This document shows, piece after piece, positions 19,730 to 28,998 of a DNA stretch of 64,000 bases. Within the stretch, counting starts at the first letter, position 1. Each line of letters begins with the position of its first letter. This DNA comes from an uncultured Muribaculaceae bacterium (lineage in GTDB: Bacteria > Bacteroidota > Bacteroidia > Bacteroidales > Muribaculaceae): contig CAJTNN010000011.1 of the NCBI GenBank assembly GCA_910577585.1, positions 10,626-74,625 of the forward strand, written 5' to 3'. The notes under the pieces were generated by a model, which saw only the letters and a list, made by a program, of their open reading frames with translations, was not told where the DNA came from and did no database searches. A program made the position numbers and the translations under genes.

Positions 19730-21169
19730 ATGGGAGGTATAATGGGCGTAGCCGCCCGTCAGAAATGTATCACCGACCTCTTCTACGGTGTAGACTATCA
19801 TTCGCATCTCGGCACACGCCGCGCTGGCATGGCCACCTACGACCCCGCCGAAAAGCGCTTCTGCCGCTCAATCCACAGTCTGGAAAGCTCTTACTTCCGC
19901 ACGAAGTTCGAGCGTGAACTCAGCAAGTTCATCGGCCCGATGGGAATCGGCGTCATCTCCGACACCGACCCCCAGCCCATAGTGATCAACTCGCATCTCG
20001 GCAAATTCGGCATTGTCACCGTGGCCCACATCGAGAATATTGCCGAACTCGAGGCCGAACTCATAGCCAAAGGGGTGCACTTCGGCGAACTCAGCTCAGG
20101 CACCACCAACCAGACCGAACTCGTGGCCCTGCTCATCAACGAAGGTGCGACCTTCGAAGAGGGTATCGAGATGATGTATGACCGCATCAAAGGTAGCTGC
20201 ACACTTCTTATCCTCACCGAAAACGAAATCATCGCCGCCCGCGACCGCCTCGGCCGCACCCCGCTCGTGCTCGGCCATAAAGAGGGGGCATGGTGCGTGG
20301 CCTCAGAGAGCACAGCCTTCGCCAACCTCGGCTACGAGCATGTGCGCGACCTCGGCCCCGACGAGATAGTGCGCATCACAGCCGACGAAGTCAGCCAGAT
20401 ACACGCCCCCGGCGACGAGATGCAGGTATGCTCATTCCTCTGGGTATACTACGGCTTCCCCACCTCCACCTATGAAGGACGCAACGTAGAGGATGCCCGC
20501 TTCCGTTCAGGCTTCGAGATGGGCAAGAGCGACCCCACCGATGTAGACTGCGCCTGCGGCATACCCGACTCAGGCGTCGGCATGGCCCTCGGCTACGCCG
20601 CCGGCCACGGAGTGCCCTATCACCGCTGCATCTCGAAATACACCCCCACATGGCCCCGCAGTTTCACCCCCACCGAGCAATCGACTCGCAATCTGGTGGC
20701 CAAGATGAAACTCGTGCCCAACAGCGCCATGCTCTCCGGGAAGCGTGTGCTCTTCTGCGACGACTCAATAGTGCGCGGCACACAGCTCAACGACAATGTG
20801 GCCGACTTCTACAAGCAAGGTGCCCGCGAGGTGCACATGCGCATCGCATGCCCCCCGCTCATCTACGGCTGCCGCTACATCGGCTTCACCTCATCGAAGA
20901 GCGACATGGAGCTGCTCACACGCCGCATCATCGGCGAACTCGAGGGTGACCCCAACAAGAACCTCGACCGCTACGCCACCACCGGCACACCCGAATACAA
21001 CACCCTTGTAGAGAAGATCCGCGAGCGCTTCGGCCTCAGCTCACTCAAGTTCAATCCGATCGAGACACTTGTGGAATCAATCGGATTGCCCAAATCGAAG
21101 GTCTGCACCCACTGCTTCGACGGCAGCTCATGCTTCGGCTGCAAGGCCCATAAGATGAAAGCTGAATGA
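19730..21169 (+). CDS. Amidophosphoribosyltransferase-family protein without the N-terminal catalytic cysteine
   Basis: A 479-residue member of the PurF family (glutamine + PRPP to phosphoribosylamine, first step of purine synthesis). An N-terminal Ntn-type glutaminase-like domain is followed by a type I PRTase domain with the PRPP loop VLFCDDSIVRGT (Asp344-Asp345). CGIPDSGVGMALGYA and a C-terminal CTHCFDGSSCFGC fit PurF iron-sulfur or structural cysteine positions. The protein starts MGGIMGVAAR: Gly is found where classic PurF has the mature N-terminal Cys (MCGI type). It therefore may lack glutaminase activity or use free ammonia. The stop overlaps the trkA start by 4 bp. Confidence 0.85.
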   Translation: MGGIMGVAARQKCITDLFYGVDYHSHLGTRRAGMATYDPAEKRFCRSIHSLESSYFRTKFERELSKFIGPMGIGVISDTDPQPIVINSHLGKFGIVTVAHIENIAELEAELIAKGVHFGELSSGTTNQTELVALLINEGATFEEGIEMMYDRIKGSCTLLILTENEIIAARDRLGRTPLVLGHKEGAWCVASESTAFANLGYEHVRDLGPDEIVRITADEVSQIHAPGDEMQVCSFLWVYYGFPTSTYEGRNVEDARFRSGFEMGKSDPTDVDCACGIPDSGVGMALGYAAGHGVPYHRCISKYTPTWPRSFTPTEQSTRNLVAKMKLVPNSAMLSGKRVLFCDDSIVRGTQLNDNVADFYKQGAREVHMRIACPPLIYGCRYIGFTSSKSDMELLTRRIIGELEGDPNKNLDRYATTGTPEYNTLVEKIRERFGLSSLKFNPIETLVESIGLPKSKVCTHCFDGSSCFGCKAHKMKAE

Positions 21170-22500
21170 AGATAATCATCTGCGGCGACGGCGACACCGG
21201 CTCGCATCTCTCGCGCCAGCTATCGCTCGAGAATCAGGATGTGCTCCTGATAGGGCAGGACCGCGAGCATCTGGCCGACCTCGACGCACGCTATAATATA
21301 ATGACCATGGAGGGGAGCGGCCTCTCGCCGGCCGACCTGCGCGAAGCCGGCGTGGCAGGCTGCGACCTCTTCATAGCCGTCACCCCCTGGGAGAACAACA
21401 ACATGATCTCCTGCCAGCTCGCCCGCGCCTTAGGCGCAGCCCGCACCGTGGCCCGCATCGACAACAGCGGCTTCATGACCGACGACATACGCCGGCTATT
21501 CGCAGCCACCGGCATCGACACGATGGTCTTCCCGGAGTTTCTCGCCGCCGGGCAAATCGAGAGCACGTTGCACCGCTGCTGGTGTCGCAACTGGTTTGAG
21601 CTGCACGACGGTCAGCTTATAGTGGCAGGCGTCAGGGTAGCCCCCGGCGCACCTCTCGACGGGCGGCATCTGCATGAGCTCGCCAAGTCGGAGCATCCAT
21701 TCCACGTGGCCGCCATCAAGCGCCGCGACATGATGATTATCCCCCACGGCGACGACCGCATAGCCGCCGGCGACATACTCTACATCTCAATACTTCCGGC
21801 CGACATCGGGCATCTTCCCCCGCAATGCGGCGCCGTCAGCGGCCAGATACGCCGCATTATCATCTCAGGTGCCGACCGCATGACCCGCCAGCTCGTGAAA
21901 CGCATAGGCGGCGAATTCGACATCACCGTCATCGACGCCGACCCCGAGAAATGCCGCCGTCTGAGCACGATGGCCCCGCAGGTGACAGTGGTCAACGCCG
22001 ACCAGCGCGACATCGACGTGCTGCGCGAAGAGGGGATTGACTCAGCCGATGCCTTCATCGGCCTCAACGAATCCTCGGAGATGAACATCATCGGCTGCAT
22101 GATAGCACGCGAGGCCGGTGTGGCAAAGACTATCGCCGAAATCGAGGATATACAATACATCGCTGAGGCCGACGCACTCAATATAGATGTGGTGGTCAAC
22201 AAGAAGCTGCTCACATCGAGCACCATCTTCCAGATGCTGCTCGACAGTGGTCTGCCCACCCCGCGCTGCCTCGCCCTCGAGGATGCCGAGGTGGCCGAGA
22301 TAATTGTCGACGAAGGCTCGAAAGCCACACGCCGCCCCGTGATGGATCTCAATCTGCCCAAAGGGATAAACATAGCCGGAGTGATACGCGACGGCGTGGG
22401 GCGCCTCGTGAGCGGCAGCACAGTGCTGCGCGGTGGCGACCATGTGGTAGTGGTCTGCCTCTCAGGCGCCCTCGACAAATTCACGCGTACCTTCCGCTGA
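21166..22500 (+). CDS. trkA: Trk potassium system regulatory subunit TrkA
   Basis: A 444-residue cytoplasmic protein with two RCK modules. The first has a Rossmann motif MKIIICGDGDTGSHLSRQL (residues 1-19); the second begins near residue 224 with RIIISGADRMTRQLVKRIGG. Each Rossmann domain is followed by a TrkA-C domain (for example VRVAPGAPLDGRHLHEL and KGINIAGVIRDGVG). The protein binds NAD(H)/nucleotides and gates the TrkH channel encoded next door. It overlaps the upstream gene by 4 bp, giving translational coupling, and trkH follows 70 bp downstream. Length and layout are normal for the four-domain TrkA. Confidence 0.95.
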   Translation: MKIIICGDGDTGSHLSRQLSLENQDVLLIGQDREHLADLDARYNIMTMEGSGLSPADLREAGVAGCDLFIAVTPWENNNMISCQLARALGAARTVARIDNSGFMTDDIRRLFAATGIDTMVFPEFLAAGQIESTLHRCWCRNWFELHDGQLIVAGVRVAPGAPLDGRHLHELAKSEHPFHVAAIKRRDMMIIPHGDDRIAAGDILYISILPADIGHLPPQCGAVSGQIRRIIISGADRMTRQLVKRIGGEFDITVIDADPEKCRRLSTMAPQVTVVNADQRDIDVLREEGIDSADAFIGLNESSEMNIIGCMIAREAGVAKTIAEIEDIQYIAEADALNIDVVVNKKLLTSSTIFQMLLDSGLPTPRCLALEDAEVAEIIVDEGSKATRRPVMDLNLPKGINIAGVIRDGVGRLVSGSTVLRGGDHVVVVCLSGALDKFTRTFR

Positions 22501-22570
22501 AATCTACCTGCTCCCTTACGGCCTATGCACCCTCCCTCCCGGCCACCAATCAACCCCAATCATCCAGCGC

Positions 22571-24067
22571 ATGACACTTCAGACCCACAGAAAAAGATCA
22601 GCCATAAAGATCGACCGCCGCTCGGTGAGCCGCGTGCTCGGATACCTGCTGATAATAGAATTCGGCATACTGCTGCTCCCTGCGGCAGTGTGCCGAATTT
22701 ATGGTGAGAGCGACTGGTGGCACTTCCTCGTGGCCGGAGGCGGCGCCGGAGTGGCCGGCGCACTCCTGCTGCTGGCCGGAGGTGGAGCCGCGCCGCTCAA
22801 CATAGGCCGGCGCGAGGGGTATCTGGTGACATCGCTCATATGGATACTCTTCTCGCTCTTCGGCATGCTCCCCTTCATGTGGGGGAGCAATGCGGTGCTA
22901 CCCGTGGCCGACGCATTCTTCGAGACCATGTCGGGCTTCACCACCACCGGAGCCACCGTCATAGCCGATGTGGAATCGCTCACCCACGGCCTTCTCTTCT
23001 GGCGCAGCCTCATACAATGGGTCGGAGGACTCGGAATCGTAATCTTCATGCTCGCCGTGCTCCCCGCCCTCAACCAGGCCGGAGGTGTGCCGATGTTTAA
23101 CGCCGAGACCACCGGCATCACCCACGACAAGCTGCATCCGCGCATACGCCAGACTGCTGAATCGCTATGGAAAGTCTATGCCCTGCTCACCGCCCTGCTC
23201 ACCGTGCTGCTCTGGGCCGGGCCGATGAATCTCTTCGATGCCATATGCCAGGCCATGACCACGATGTCGACCGGAGGTTTCTCCACGCGCAACGCCAGCA
23301 TCGCCGCCTGGGATTCGGCCTATGTGGGATGGGTGGTGACCGTGTTCATGCTCATAGGGGGTGTCAATTTCACCCTCGTCTACACTGCTCTGAAGGGTAA
23401 TCTGCGCCCGATGCTCAAGAATGATATATTCCGCGCCTATGTGGGGATAGTAGTGGTATACTATGTGCTCTTCGCCGCCTCGCTGCTGGCCGAAGGGAGT
23501 GTGAAAGGGGTGGGAGAGACTCTGCTCGCCCCCCTCTTCCAGATAGCCACCGCCATCACCACCACCGGCTTCTCATATGCCCCCTACGAGAAATGGGGAG
23601 CCTTCGCCATCATGCTCACATGGCTGCTGATGCTCACCGGCGCATGTGCCGGATCGACGACCGGCGCCATAAAGGTCGACCGACTGACCGCCCTCTGGAA
23701 GAATCTGCGCCGCGAGGTGGAGCTCACCCTGTATCCGCGCCATATAAAGACGATAGAGATCAACGGACGCCCCGTCAGCAGCGAGCAGATGCAGAAGGTG
23801 TCGGCTTTCCTCTTCATCTATCTGATGCTTCTTGTGGCCGGCACGCTATGTATGGCTGCGTGCGGATACACAGTGTTTGACAGCGCCTTCGCCTCGGCCT
23901 CATGCATAGGCAACAACGGACTCGGATATGGCGCAACAGGAGCAGCCGGGGGTTTCTACACGCTCCCCGGCTGGCTCAAATGGGTATTCTCGTTGTTGAT
24001 GATGATCGGGCGTCTGGAGATATTCACTGTGCTGACGCTCTTCTCGCGCCAGTTCCATACGCGCTGA
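22571..24067 (+). CDS. trkH: TrkH-family potassium uptake channel subunit
   Basis: A 498-residue polytopic inner-membrane protein with the fourfold MPM repeats of the Trk/Ktr/HKT superfamily. Selectivity-filter segments are seen: SGFTTTGATV (repeat 1), TMSTGGFSTR (repeat 2), AITTTGFSYA (repeat 3) and ASCIGNNGLGYG (repeat 4). GACAGSTTGAIKVDR forms the intramembrane-loop region conserved in TrkH, and IGRLEIFTVLTLF closes the protein. With TrkA it forms the K+ uptake system. The second ATG-adjacent basic N-terminus (HRKRSAIKIDRRSVSR) is typical of the cytoplasmic end. Confidence 0.95.
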   Translation: MTLQTHRKRSAIKIDRRSVSRVLGYLLIIEFGILLLPAAVCRIYGESDWWHFLVAGGGAGVAGALLLLAGGGAAPLNIGRREGYLVTSLIWILFSLFGMLPFMWGSNAVLPVADAFFETMSGFTTTGATVIADVESLTHGLLFWRSLIQWVGGLGIVIFMLAVLPALNQAGGVPMFNAETTGITHDKLHPRIRQTAESLWKVYALLTALLTVLLWAGPMNLFDAICQAMTTMSTGGFSTRNASIAAWDSAYVGWVVTVFMLIGGVNFTLVYTALKGNLRPMLKNDIFRAYVGIVVVYYVLFAASLLAEGSVKGVGETLLAPLFQIATAITTTGFSYAPYEKWGAFAIMLTWLLMLTGACAGSTTGAIKVDRLTALWKNLRREVELTLYPRHIKTIEINGRPVSSEQMQKVSAFLFIYLMLLVAGTLCMAACGYTVFDSAFASASCIGNNGLGYGATGAAGGFYTLPGWLKWVFSLLMMIGRLEIFTVLTLFSRQFHTR

Positions 24068-24132
24068 GGGACCCTGTTTGGCATTCCACCGGCAGCCTCA
24101 GCATCGCCGCCACGTCATCATAGACAGTGGAT

Positions 24133-24588
24133 TCAGAGATTCAGCAGCTGCTCGGCGTGAATCTTGGTCTTGATCTGCTTGGGCAGAAGGATATGGCTCA
24201 CCGTGCCGTCGGGCTCGATGATGAGGGTGGTGCGGTAGGTGCCGAAATATTTGCGTCCCGCCATGCTCTTCTCACCCCATACACCCACGCGGTCGACCAA
24301 TTCATGGTCGGCATCCGTGATGAGCGGGAAGGGGAGTTCATGCTTGGCGATAAACTTGCGGTGGGACTCAGCCGAATCTACCGAGCACCCGATCACCTGA
24401 TAGCCAGCATCCAGCAATGCCTGATAATTATCGCGCAGACTGCAGGCCTGGGCTGTGCAGCCCGGAGTGTTATCCTTCGGATAGAAATAGAGCGCTATCT
24501 TGCGCCCCGGATAGTCAGATATGCGGATCTCATGCCCGTCGGCATCCTTGCCGAGAAGGTTGGGCATCTTGTAGCCTGTCTCAATCAT
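24133..24588 (-). CDS. bcp: Thioredoxin-dependent thiol peroxidase (Bcp/PrxQ)
   Basis: A 151-residue cytoplasmic peroxiredoxin that reduces hydroperoxides using thioredoxin. The ATG at 24588 (MIETGYKMPNLLGKDADG) is preferred over an upstream start because it restores the family's N-terminus and is preceded by AGAGAAAAG. The peroxidatic Cys44 lies in PKDNTPGCT and the resolving Cys49 follows five residues on, the PrxQ/Bcp arrangement. FGTYRTTLIIEPDG and the C-terminal strand are conserved. A PerR-like inverted repeat at 24754-24769 upstream suggests peroxide control. Confidence 0.94.
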   Translation of the reverse strand: MIETGYKMPNLLGKDADGHEIRISDYPGRKIALYFYPKDNTPGCTAQACSLRDNYQALLDAGYQVIGCSVDSAESHRKFIAKHELPFPLITDADHELVDRVGVWGEKSMAGRKYFGTYRTTLIIEPDGTVSHILLPKQIKTKIHAEQLLNL

Positions 24589-24753
24589 AGTCTTTTCTCT
24601 TCGGTATTTATGAATTGTTGAAGTTGTTGAATCTTTGCATCTCAAGCCTGCCGCGCATTATTGAGATGACTTCCTCATCCCTGGCAGCGAGGCGATGCGT
24701 GTGCAAATGTACGCAAAAAAGCGGGTTTCTGCAATATGACTCAATTGACCGAC

Positions 24754-24769
24754 GTTGTAATTATACAAC
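24754..24769. promoter_or_regulatory. PerR/Fur-like inverted repeat between bcp and carbonic anhydrase
   Basis: GTTGTAATTATACAAC, a perfect 6-bp palindrome with a 4-nt centre, in the divergent intergenic region. The core TTGTAAT-TA-TACAA resembles the boxes at the fur/perR promoter at 35073-35105. Control of bcp by the Fur/PerR protein encoded at 35123 is inferred. Confidence 0.5.
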
Positions 24770-24773
24770 TATT

Positions 24774-24793
24774 AAAAAGTTTAAACAACTTCA
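24774..24793. repeat. Solo copy of the 20-bp MITE terminal repeat
   Basis: AAAAAGTTTAAACAACTTCA, identical to the right terminal repeat of the element at 33454-33645 but without the rest of the element. It lies about 85 bp upstream of the carbonic anhydrase gene. Confidence 0.7.
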
Positions 24794-24876
24794 TTTCATG
24801 CCGCATCCTTGTTGAGGTAAGGCCGGATGCGGCTGAGGGTTAAGATACTTAAGATACTTATATACTTGCTTTAACT

Positions 24877-25416
24877 ATGATAGACGAGATATTGCGGCAT
24901 AACCGCGAGTTTGTGGAGAGCGGCGGCTACCGCTCATATGAGACTTCGAAGTATCCCGACAAGAAGATAGCCATCGTCACCTGCATGGATACACGCCTTG
25001 TAGAGCTTCTGCCCGCTGCGCTCGGCATACGCAACGGCGATGTGAAGATGATAAAGAATGCCGGAGGCACAATCACCAACCCCTTCGACTCGACGATGCG
25101 TTCGCTGCTTGTGGCGGTCTACGAGCTCGGCGTGGAGGAGATCATGATTATTGGCCACAGCGGCTGTGGTGTGCAGGGGATGAATGCCTCCCACATGCTT
25201 CAGCTCATGCGCCGGCGCGGCATTGACGAAGAGCACATCTCGCTTATGCGGCACTGCGGCATAGACCTCGACAGCTGGCTGCATGGCTTCAATGATGGCT
25301 GCGAGGCTGTGGGTGAGACGGTGGATCTGGTGCGCAATCATCCGCTTATGCCAAAGGATGTGCGTGTGGCAGGCTATATAATGGATTCTACAACAGGAAA
25401 ATTAGAGTGCATATGA
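24877..25416 (+). CDS. Beta-class carbonic anhydrase
   Basis: A 179-residue zinc enzyme interconverting CO2 and bicarbonate. The zinc ligands are all present: Cys36 and the Asp38-Arg40 dyad in VTCMDTRL, then His94 and Cys97 in IIGHSGCG. The NAGGTITNPFDSTMRSLLVAVYELG stretch is the dimer interface helix. No signal peptide is seen, so it is cytoplasmic. Its length is that of the short type common in Bacteroidetes and Firmicutes. It is monocistronic, with a strong hairpin downstream. Confidence 0.93.
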   Translation: MIDEILRHNREFVESGGYRSYETSKYPDKKIAIVTCMDTRLVELLPAALGIRNGDVKMIKNAGGTITNPFDSTMRSLLVAVYELGVEEIMIIGHSGCGVQGMNASHMLQLMRRRGIDEEHISLMRHCGIDLDSWLHGFNDGCEAVGETVDLVRNHPLMPKDVRVAGYIMDSTTGKLECI

Positions 25417-25476
25417 ACGCGCAACATACGATGTGAATCTTATCGGCTGAGTCCCCGGCTCGGCTCTATAATGTAA

Positions 25477-25524
25477 ATCAGGCCGGGAAGCATGGATGTA
25501 GTAGTCCATGCTTTCCGGCCTGAT
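25477..25524. terminator. Bidirectional terminator between carbonic anhydrase and Crp/Fnr genes
   Basis: A 20-bp stem with one G-U pair and an 8-nt loop (tgtagtag) lies between convergent genes. No long T-run follows on either strand, but the stem is very strong. Confidence 0.75.
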
Positions 25525-25552
25525 GATATAATGTCGTGATAGATGTTGTATA

Positions 25553-26155
25553 TCAGTCGAGGAAGCGATTGCCGGGCTTGAAATAGTCGCGTTTCAGCTT
25601 GCTGAGGTATTCGGGGGTCACACCCAGATAAGAGGCCACCATCTTCTGAGGCACGCGGTCGGTGATTTCCGGACGGTCCGCCAACATGCGGCGGTAGCGG
25701 TCGGCGGCGGTGCCGTTGTGCACCGATGCATTCTTATACTCCTGATAGAAGCACTCGCCGAGTGCATACTTCAGCATCCAGAGCGCAAACTCGTGGTCGC
25801 GGTTGACCACTTCCCAGAAGTCATCGCGGTTGATGACCAGAATCTCAGTGTCACAGCAAGCCTCCATGCGGTAGTATGACGGAAGATCCATCACGAAAGA
25901 GTACTTCGAAGTGACGATAGAGCCGGGCAGAGCGAACGAGAAAGTGCGTTCGCGGTCGCCATTCATATCGGCCATGCGCAGGATGCCACGTGTCACGATG
26001 TAGAGGTTGGCGTTCTTTGTGCCTTCACGGATGATGACCTGTCCGCGCATGTAGATTTCGCGGTGAGCCTTGCTTAAGAGCTCATCCAGGCCGGTGCCCT
26101 CGGGGAGATACCCGAGTTCCTTCTTGATTAGATTTTTTACAGCTTCGCGATCCAT
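25553..26155 (-). CDS. Crp/Fnr-family transcriptional regulator
   Basis: A 200-residue regulator. Residues about 20-125 form a cyclic-nucleotide-binding-type beta-roll (MRGQVIIREGTKNANLYIVTRGILRM), without the FNR cysteine set and with an incomplete cAMP phosphate-binding motif, so the effector is unknown. The C-terminal winged helix has VPQKMVASYLGVTPEYLSKL as recognition helix, as in many Bacteroidetes Crp-like proteins. It is monocistronic; the 530-bp region upstream contains an inverted repeat at 26210-26248 that may be an autoregulatory operator. Confidence 0.88.
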   Translation of the reverse strand: MDREAVKNLIKKELGYLPEGTGLDELLSKAHREIYMRGQVIIREGTKNANLYIVTRGILRMADMNGDRERTFSFALPGSIVTSKYSFVMDLPSYYRMEACCDTEILVINRDDFWEVVNRDHEFALWMLKYALGECFYQEYKNASVHNGTAADRYRRMLADRPEITDRVPQKMVASYLGVTPEYLSKLKRDYFKPGNRFLD

Positions 26156-26688
26156 AGATTGTAAATAAATAAGTGATTGCTCGCTTTCAACAAGATAGCA
26201 ATCTTAAATAATTAAGCAATGTTGCCAAGTATGACAATTTGCTTAATTTAACTTGATTTACCCTATAAATTCCCCGTCAAATAGCGTCATCATGATTGTT
26301 AGTATAATCGATTGATAAACTTTTATTTGCCAAGTAGGATGATTATACGGGTTTGTAGTAACATCGGCGCAAATATAATACATTTTTTAATATCATGCAT
26401 ATAAATTGTAGAAAAATTTCACCCGTAGTTAAACTATATTAATTGTATAATCTCAACTTCGCAAAATTCAACTTCATCGCCAAATTCTGTATGGGAAATA
26501 TCCATTCCGACCGCTTCGATGAGTTTTTCATAGGAAAAGCGAGGCGGCAATACGATTGTTGCCGCCTCGCTGAAAGAGTGATATTTTTTCGAACCGGAAT
26601 CGAGAAGCGTGGCAGCTTGCTCTTCCACAGGCGCGTCAATGAGTAAAGAGTTTACACAACTTCCTTCGTTTGATGGAGGTGGAGAGGG
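26156..26688. other. AT-rich intergenic region with operator-like repeats
   Basis: No supported gene. An inverted repeat AATTAAGCAA / TTGCTTAATT at 26210-26248 (arms 10 bp, 19-nt spacer) lies 55 bp upstream of the Crp/Fnr start. The string TTGCCAAGTA occurs twice (26222 and 26326). The region around 26380-26460 is A/T rich, and the right part holds the terminator of the outer-membrane receptor operon. A 64-codon minus-strand frame across that terminator is judged not real. Confidence 0.55.
26539..26570 (-). terminator. Terminator of the outer-membrane receptor operon
   Basis: A perfect 12-bp stem (gcgaggcggcaa with its complement), 8-nt loop, followed on the minus strand by TTTTCC. It lies about 120 bp past the receptor's stop codon. 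Confidence 0.85.
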
Positions 26689-28998
26689 TTAGAAGCGTGA
26701 TTTTTCGGAGTTGCCGGCGCCGGTGCCACGATAGCGGTCGCGGGTGGTGTTGAAACGATATTGCAGGGTCAACATTACCGAGCGTCCGGGAGAATAGTTT
26801 TTCTGCTGAATCTGCACGGCATCGCTGCAGAGATAGAAGTTATTCTTTGTGGAGTCAAACAGGTCTTTGGCCTCAATGGTCACGCTGAAGGCATCGTTGA
26901 AGAATCCTTTGTAGAGTTTAGCATTGAGATACCATGGGGTGTTTGTCAGACGCGTGTTGTTTTCCCAACCGCGGGTCATAAGTTGCGCATCGACGTTGAG
27001 CCAGATGTCAAAGGGAAGCTTTACTGCGTTCTGCCACTGGAACATGAATATAGGGGTATTCATCTTCACAGGCTCACCATTCACCGGCAGACTGAGCCAC
27101 TGCTTCATCATGCCTACATTCACCTTGGGTTGCCATATGCCTATTTGGAAATTTCCTCCTACAAAGGCCTGGAAATAGTGGCGGTGGTCGAGATTGGCAG
27201 TGCGGATGATTGTTGCCTCTCCATCAGCGCCGTAAGGTTCGGTGATATAATACACACCATCTTTGAAATAAGTGTAAGAGAGTTGAGCGAAGAATCGGTG
27301 CCATTGAGCCATATATTCGACGGTCTGCAACTTTGTGGGTTTCAGATAGGGATTGCCCGTTTCGTATGTGAGACGGTTGATGTAGCTTACCGCACCGTCG
27401 AGTTGGCCATATCCTGGGCGAACGGTCTTGCCCGTATAGTTCAGACCCATCCTCACTTTGCCGACTTGTGTGGCGATATTCAGCGAGGGGAAGAGATTGT
27501 TGTAGGTTTTGCTCTGGTCGTTCTGAAGTGTCCCCATCTCATAATAGTTGAATTTCACATGTTCGTAACGCAGCCCTACGCCAACCATAAAACGACCGAA
27601 CTGCTGACCTAATTCTGCAAATGCAGCTACATTACTCTCATCCACACGATTGTCGGCATCAGGAGTTTCGGGAATATTGGCTGTGAAAAGGTTGGTGGAG
27701 CGGGTATCTGTATATTCCTGACCTACTTCTATCTGCCCTCTCCATAAAGGATAAGTCAGAACAAGCTTCTCAGCAAACATGCGGCTATGATTGGTTGATG
27801 TGGTATTTACCTCGCGGTCATCACCCATTTCGCTGAATTCATTGTTGAATGTCAGTTCGCGACTCTTATACCAAAGATAATCGGCATTGAAGTCTATATT
27901 GAGCTTTCCGACAATGCCGTTATAATATAGATTGGCATAGTGGCGTGGAACGGCGGTAGACAGATTGTGTACATCTGAATCATAGCGGTCGAGCAACGAG
28001 CCGTCCTGCCATATTTCGCTTGGTATTGTCCCGTCAGTGTGATGACGGTTCCAACTGTTCTGGTAGTAGGCGCCTATGCTGTGGCGGTCGTTGATCATGT
28101 ATGAGAATCCAAGTTTCCCGGTCATATCATTATATGACTCCTTGCCGATTGTGCTGACGAACTGGCGATAAGTGCCATTGGCGGTGCTTGTGTTCATATC
28201 ATTGAGACGGTCAAAACGGGTGTCGCCTCTCCACCATCCATAGTTGGCGAATACTTCAAGTCCGCCGGTGCGGTATTTAAGGTCGATGGAATTGCCTGTC
28301 CGGAAGTAATGCTGGAATCCGTTGTCGGTGCGCAGTGTGCCGCTGAAGCCATCCCCCTTGGGCGGCTTTGTGCGGATACGGATTACCGACTTTACATCAG
28401 CGGCGTAAGCCGCTCCCGGATTGGTTATGACCTCCACATTCTTGATGTCAGCGGAGTTGAGTTGCGAGAGTTCCTGAAGATCGTTGACTTTGCGGCCATT
28501 GATATAAATTGCCGGAGAGCCTTTACCGAAAACTTCAAGGGTGCCACCATTGTCAACCACCATCGGCACACGTACAAGAACATCGTTGGCGGTGCCGGCA
28601 AAGGCGAGCGAGCTCCCCTCCACATTGGTCAGCAGTGCGTTTCCTTTCATTGTGGTGGCAGGACGCGAGGCCTTGACCACGACCTCGCCAAGTTCCACGG
28701 TGGACGGATGTAGCATAATTGCTCCCAACTCACCTGACCGGGGGACATTCTCGATTACGGGGTCATAGCCTGCGAATGAAATTTTGGCAGTCAAGTCGCA
28801 CCCGCTATCAGCAGTGATGATGAAATTGCCATCAGCATCAGATATGCCCCCTGCGATATATGTGGAATCGCAATATAGCACCACGTTCACAAAGTCGAGT
28901 GGCCGGGAGTTTTCATCAAGAATACGTCCATTGATATCGCGGCTGAAAGCCGGAAGGATTGCAAGTACAGCAATCATAGTTGAGATAAGATGTTTCAT
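26689..28998 (-). CDS. TonB-dependent-receptor-like outer-membrane beta-barrel protein
   Basis: A 769-residue outer-membrane protein. Signal peptide about 1-19, carboxypeptidase-regulatory-like domain about 20-100 (DINGRILDENSRPLDFVNVV), plug-like domain with MVVDNGGTLEVFGKGSPAIYI and NVEVITNPGAAYAADVKSVI, then a barrel of the 'outer membrane protein beta-barrel family' type with SQ.F-like strands to the end. The segment NPYLKPTKLQTVEYMAQWHRF is diagnostic of this subgroup. The gene overlaps the upstream lipoprotein by 4 bp (ATGA). Ligand unknown; such proteins are often under regulators like the adjacent TPR-LuxR protein. Confidence 0.88.
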   Translation of the reverse strand: MKHLISTMIAVLAILPAFSRDINGRILDENSRPLDFVNVVLYCDSTYIAGGISDADGNFIITADSGCDLTAKISFAGYDPVIENVPRSGELGAIMLHPSTVELGEVVVKASRPATTMKGNALLTNVEGSSLAFAGTANDVLVRVPMVVDNGGTLEVFGKGSPAIYINGRKVNDLQELSQLNSADIKNVEVITNPGAAYAADVKSVIRIRTKPPKGDGFSGTLRTDNGFQHYFRTGNSIDLKYRTGGLEVFANYGWWRGDTRFDRLNDMNTSTANGTYRQFVSTIGKESYNDMTGKLGFSYMINDRHSIGAYYQNSWNRHHTDGTIPSEIWQDGSLLDRYDSDVHNLSTAVPRHYANLYYNGIVGKLNIDFNADYLWYKSRELTFNNEFSEMGDDREVNTTSTNHSRMFAEKLVLTYPLWRGQIEVGQEYTDTRSTNLFTANIPETPDADNRVDESNVAAFAELGQQFGRFMVGVGLRYEHVKFNYYEMGTLQNDQSKTYNNLFPSLNIATQVGKVRMGLNYTGKTVRPGYGQLDGAVSYINRLTYETGNPYLKPTKLQTVEYMAQWHRFFAQLSYTYFKDGVYYITEPYGADGEATIIRTANLDHRHYFQAFVGGNFQIGIWQPKVNVGMMKQWLSLPVNGEPVKMNTPIFMFQWQNAVKLPFDIWLNVDAQLMTRGWENNTRLTNTPWYLNAKLYKGFFNDAFSVTIEAKDLFDSTKNNFYLCSDAVQIQQKNYSPGRSVMLTLQYRFNTTRDRYRGTGAGNSEKSRF

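Noticed and set aside
26434..26628. 64-codon minus-strand frame
   Set aside because: It runs through the receptor operon's terminator hairpin, lacks a clear start context and has no family resemblance.
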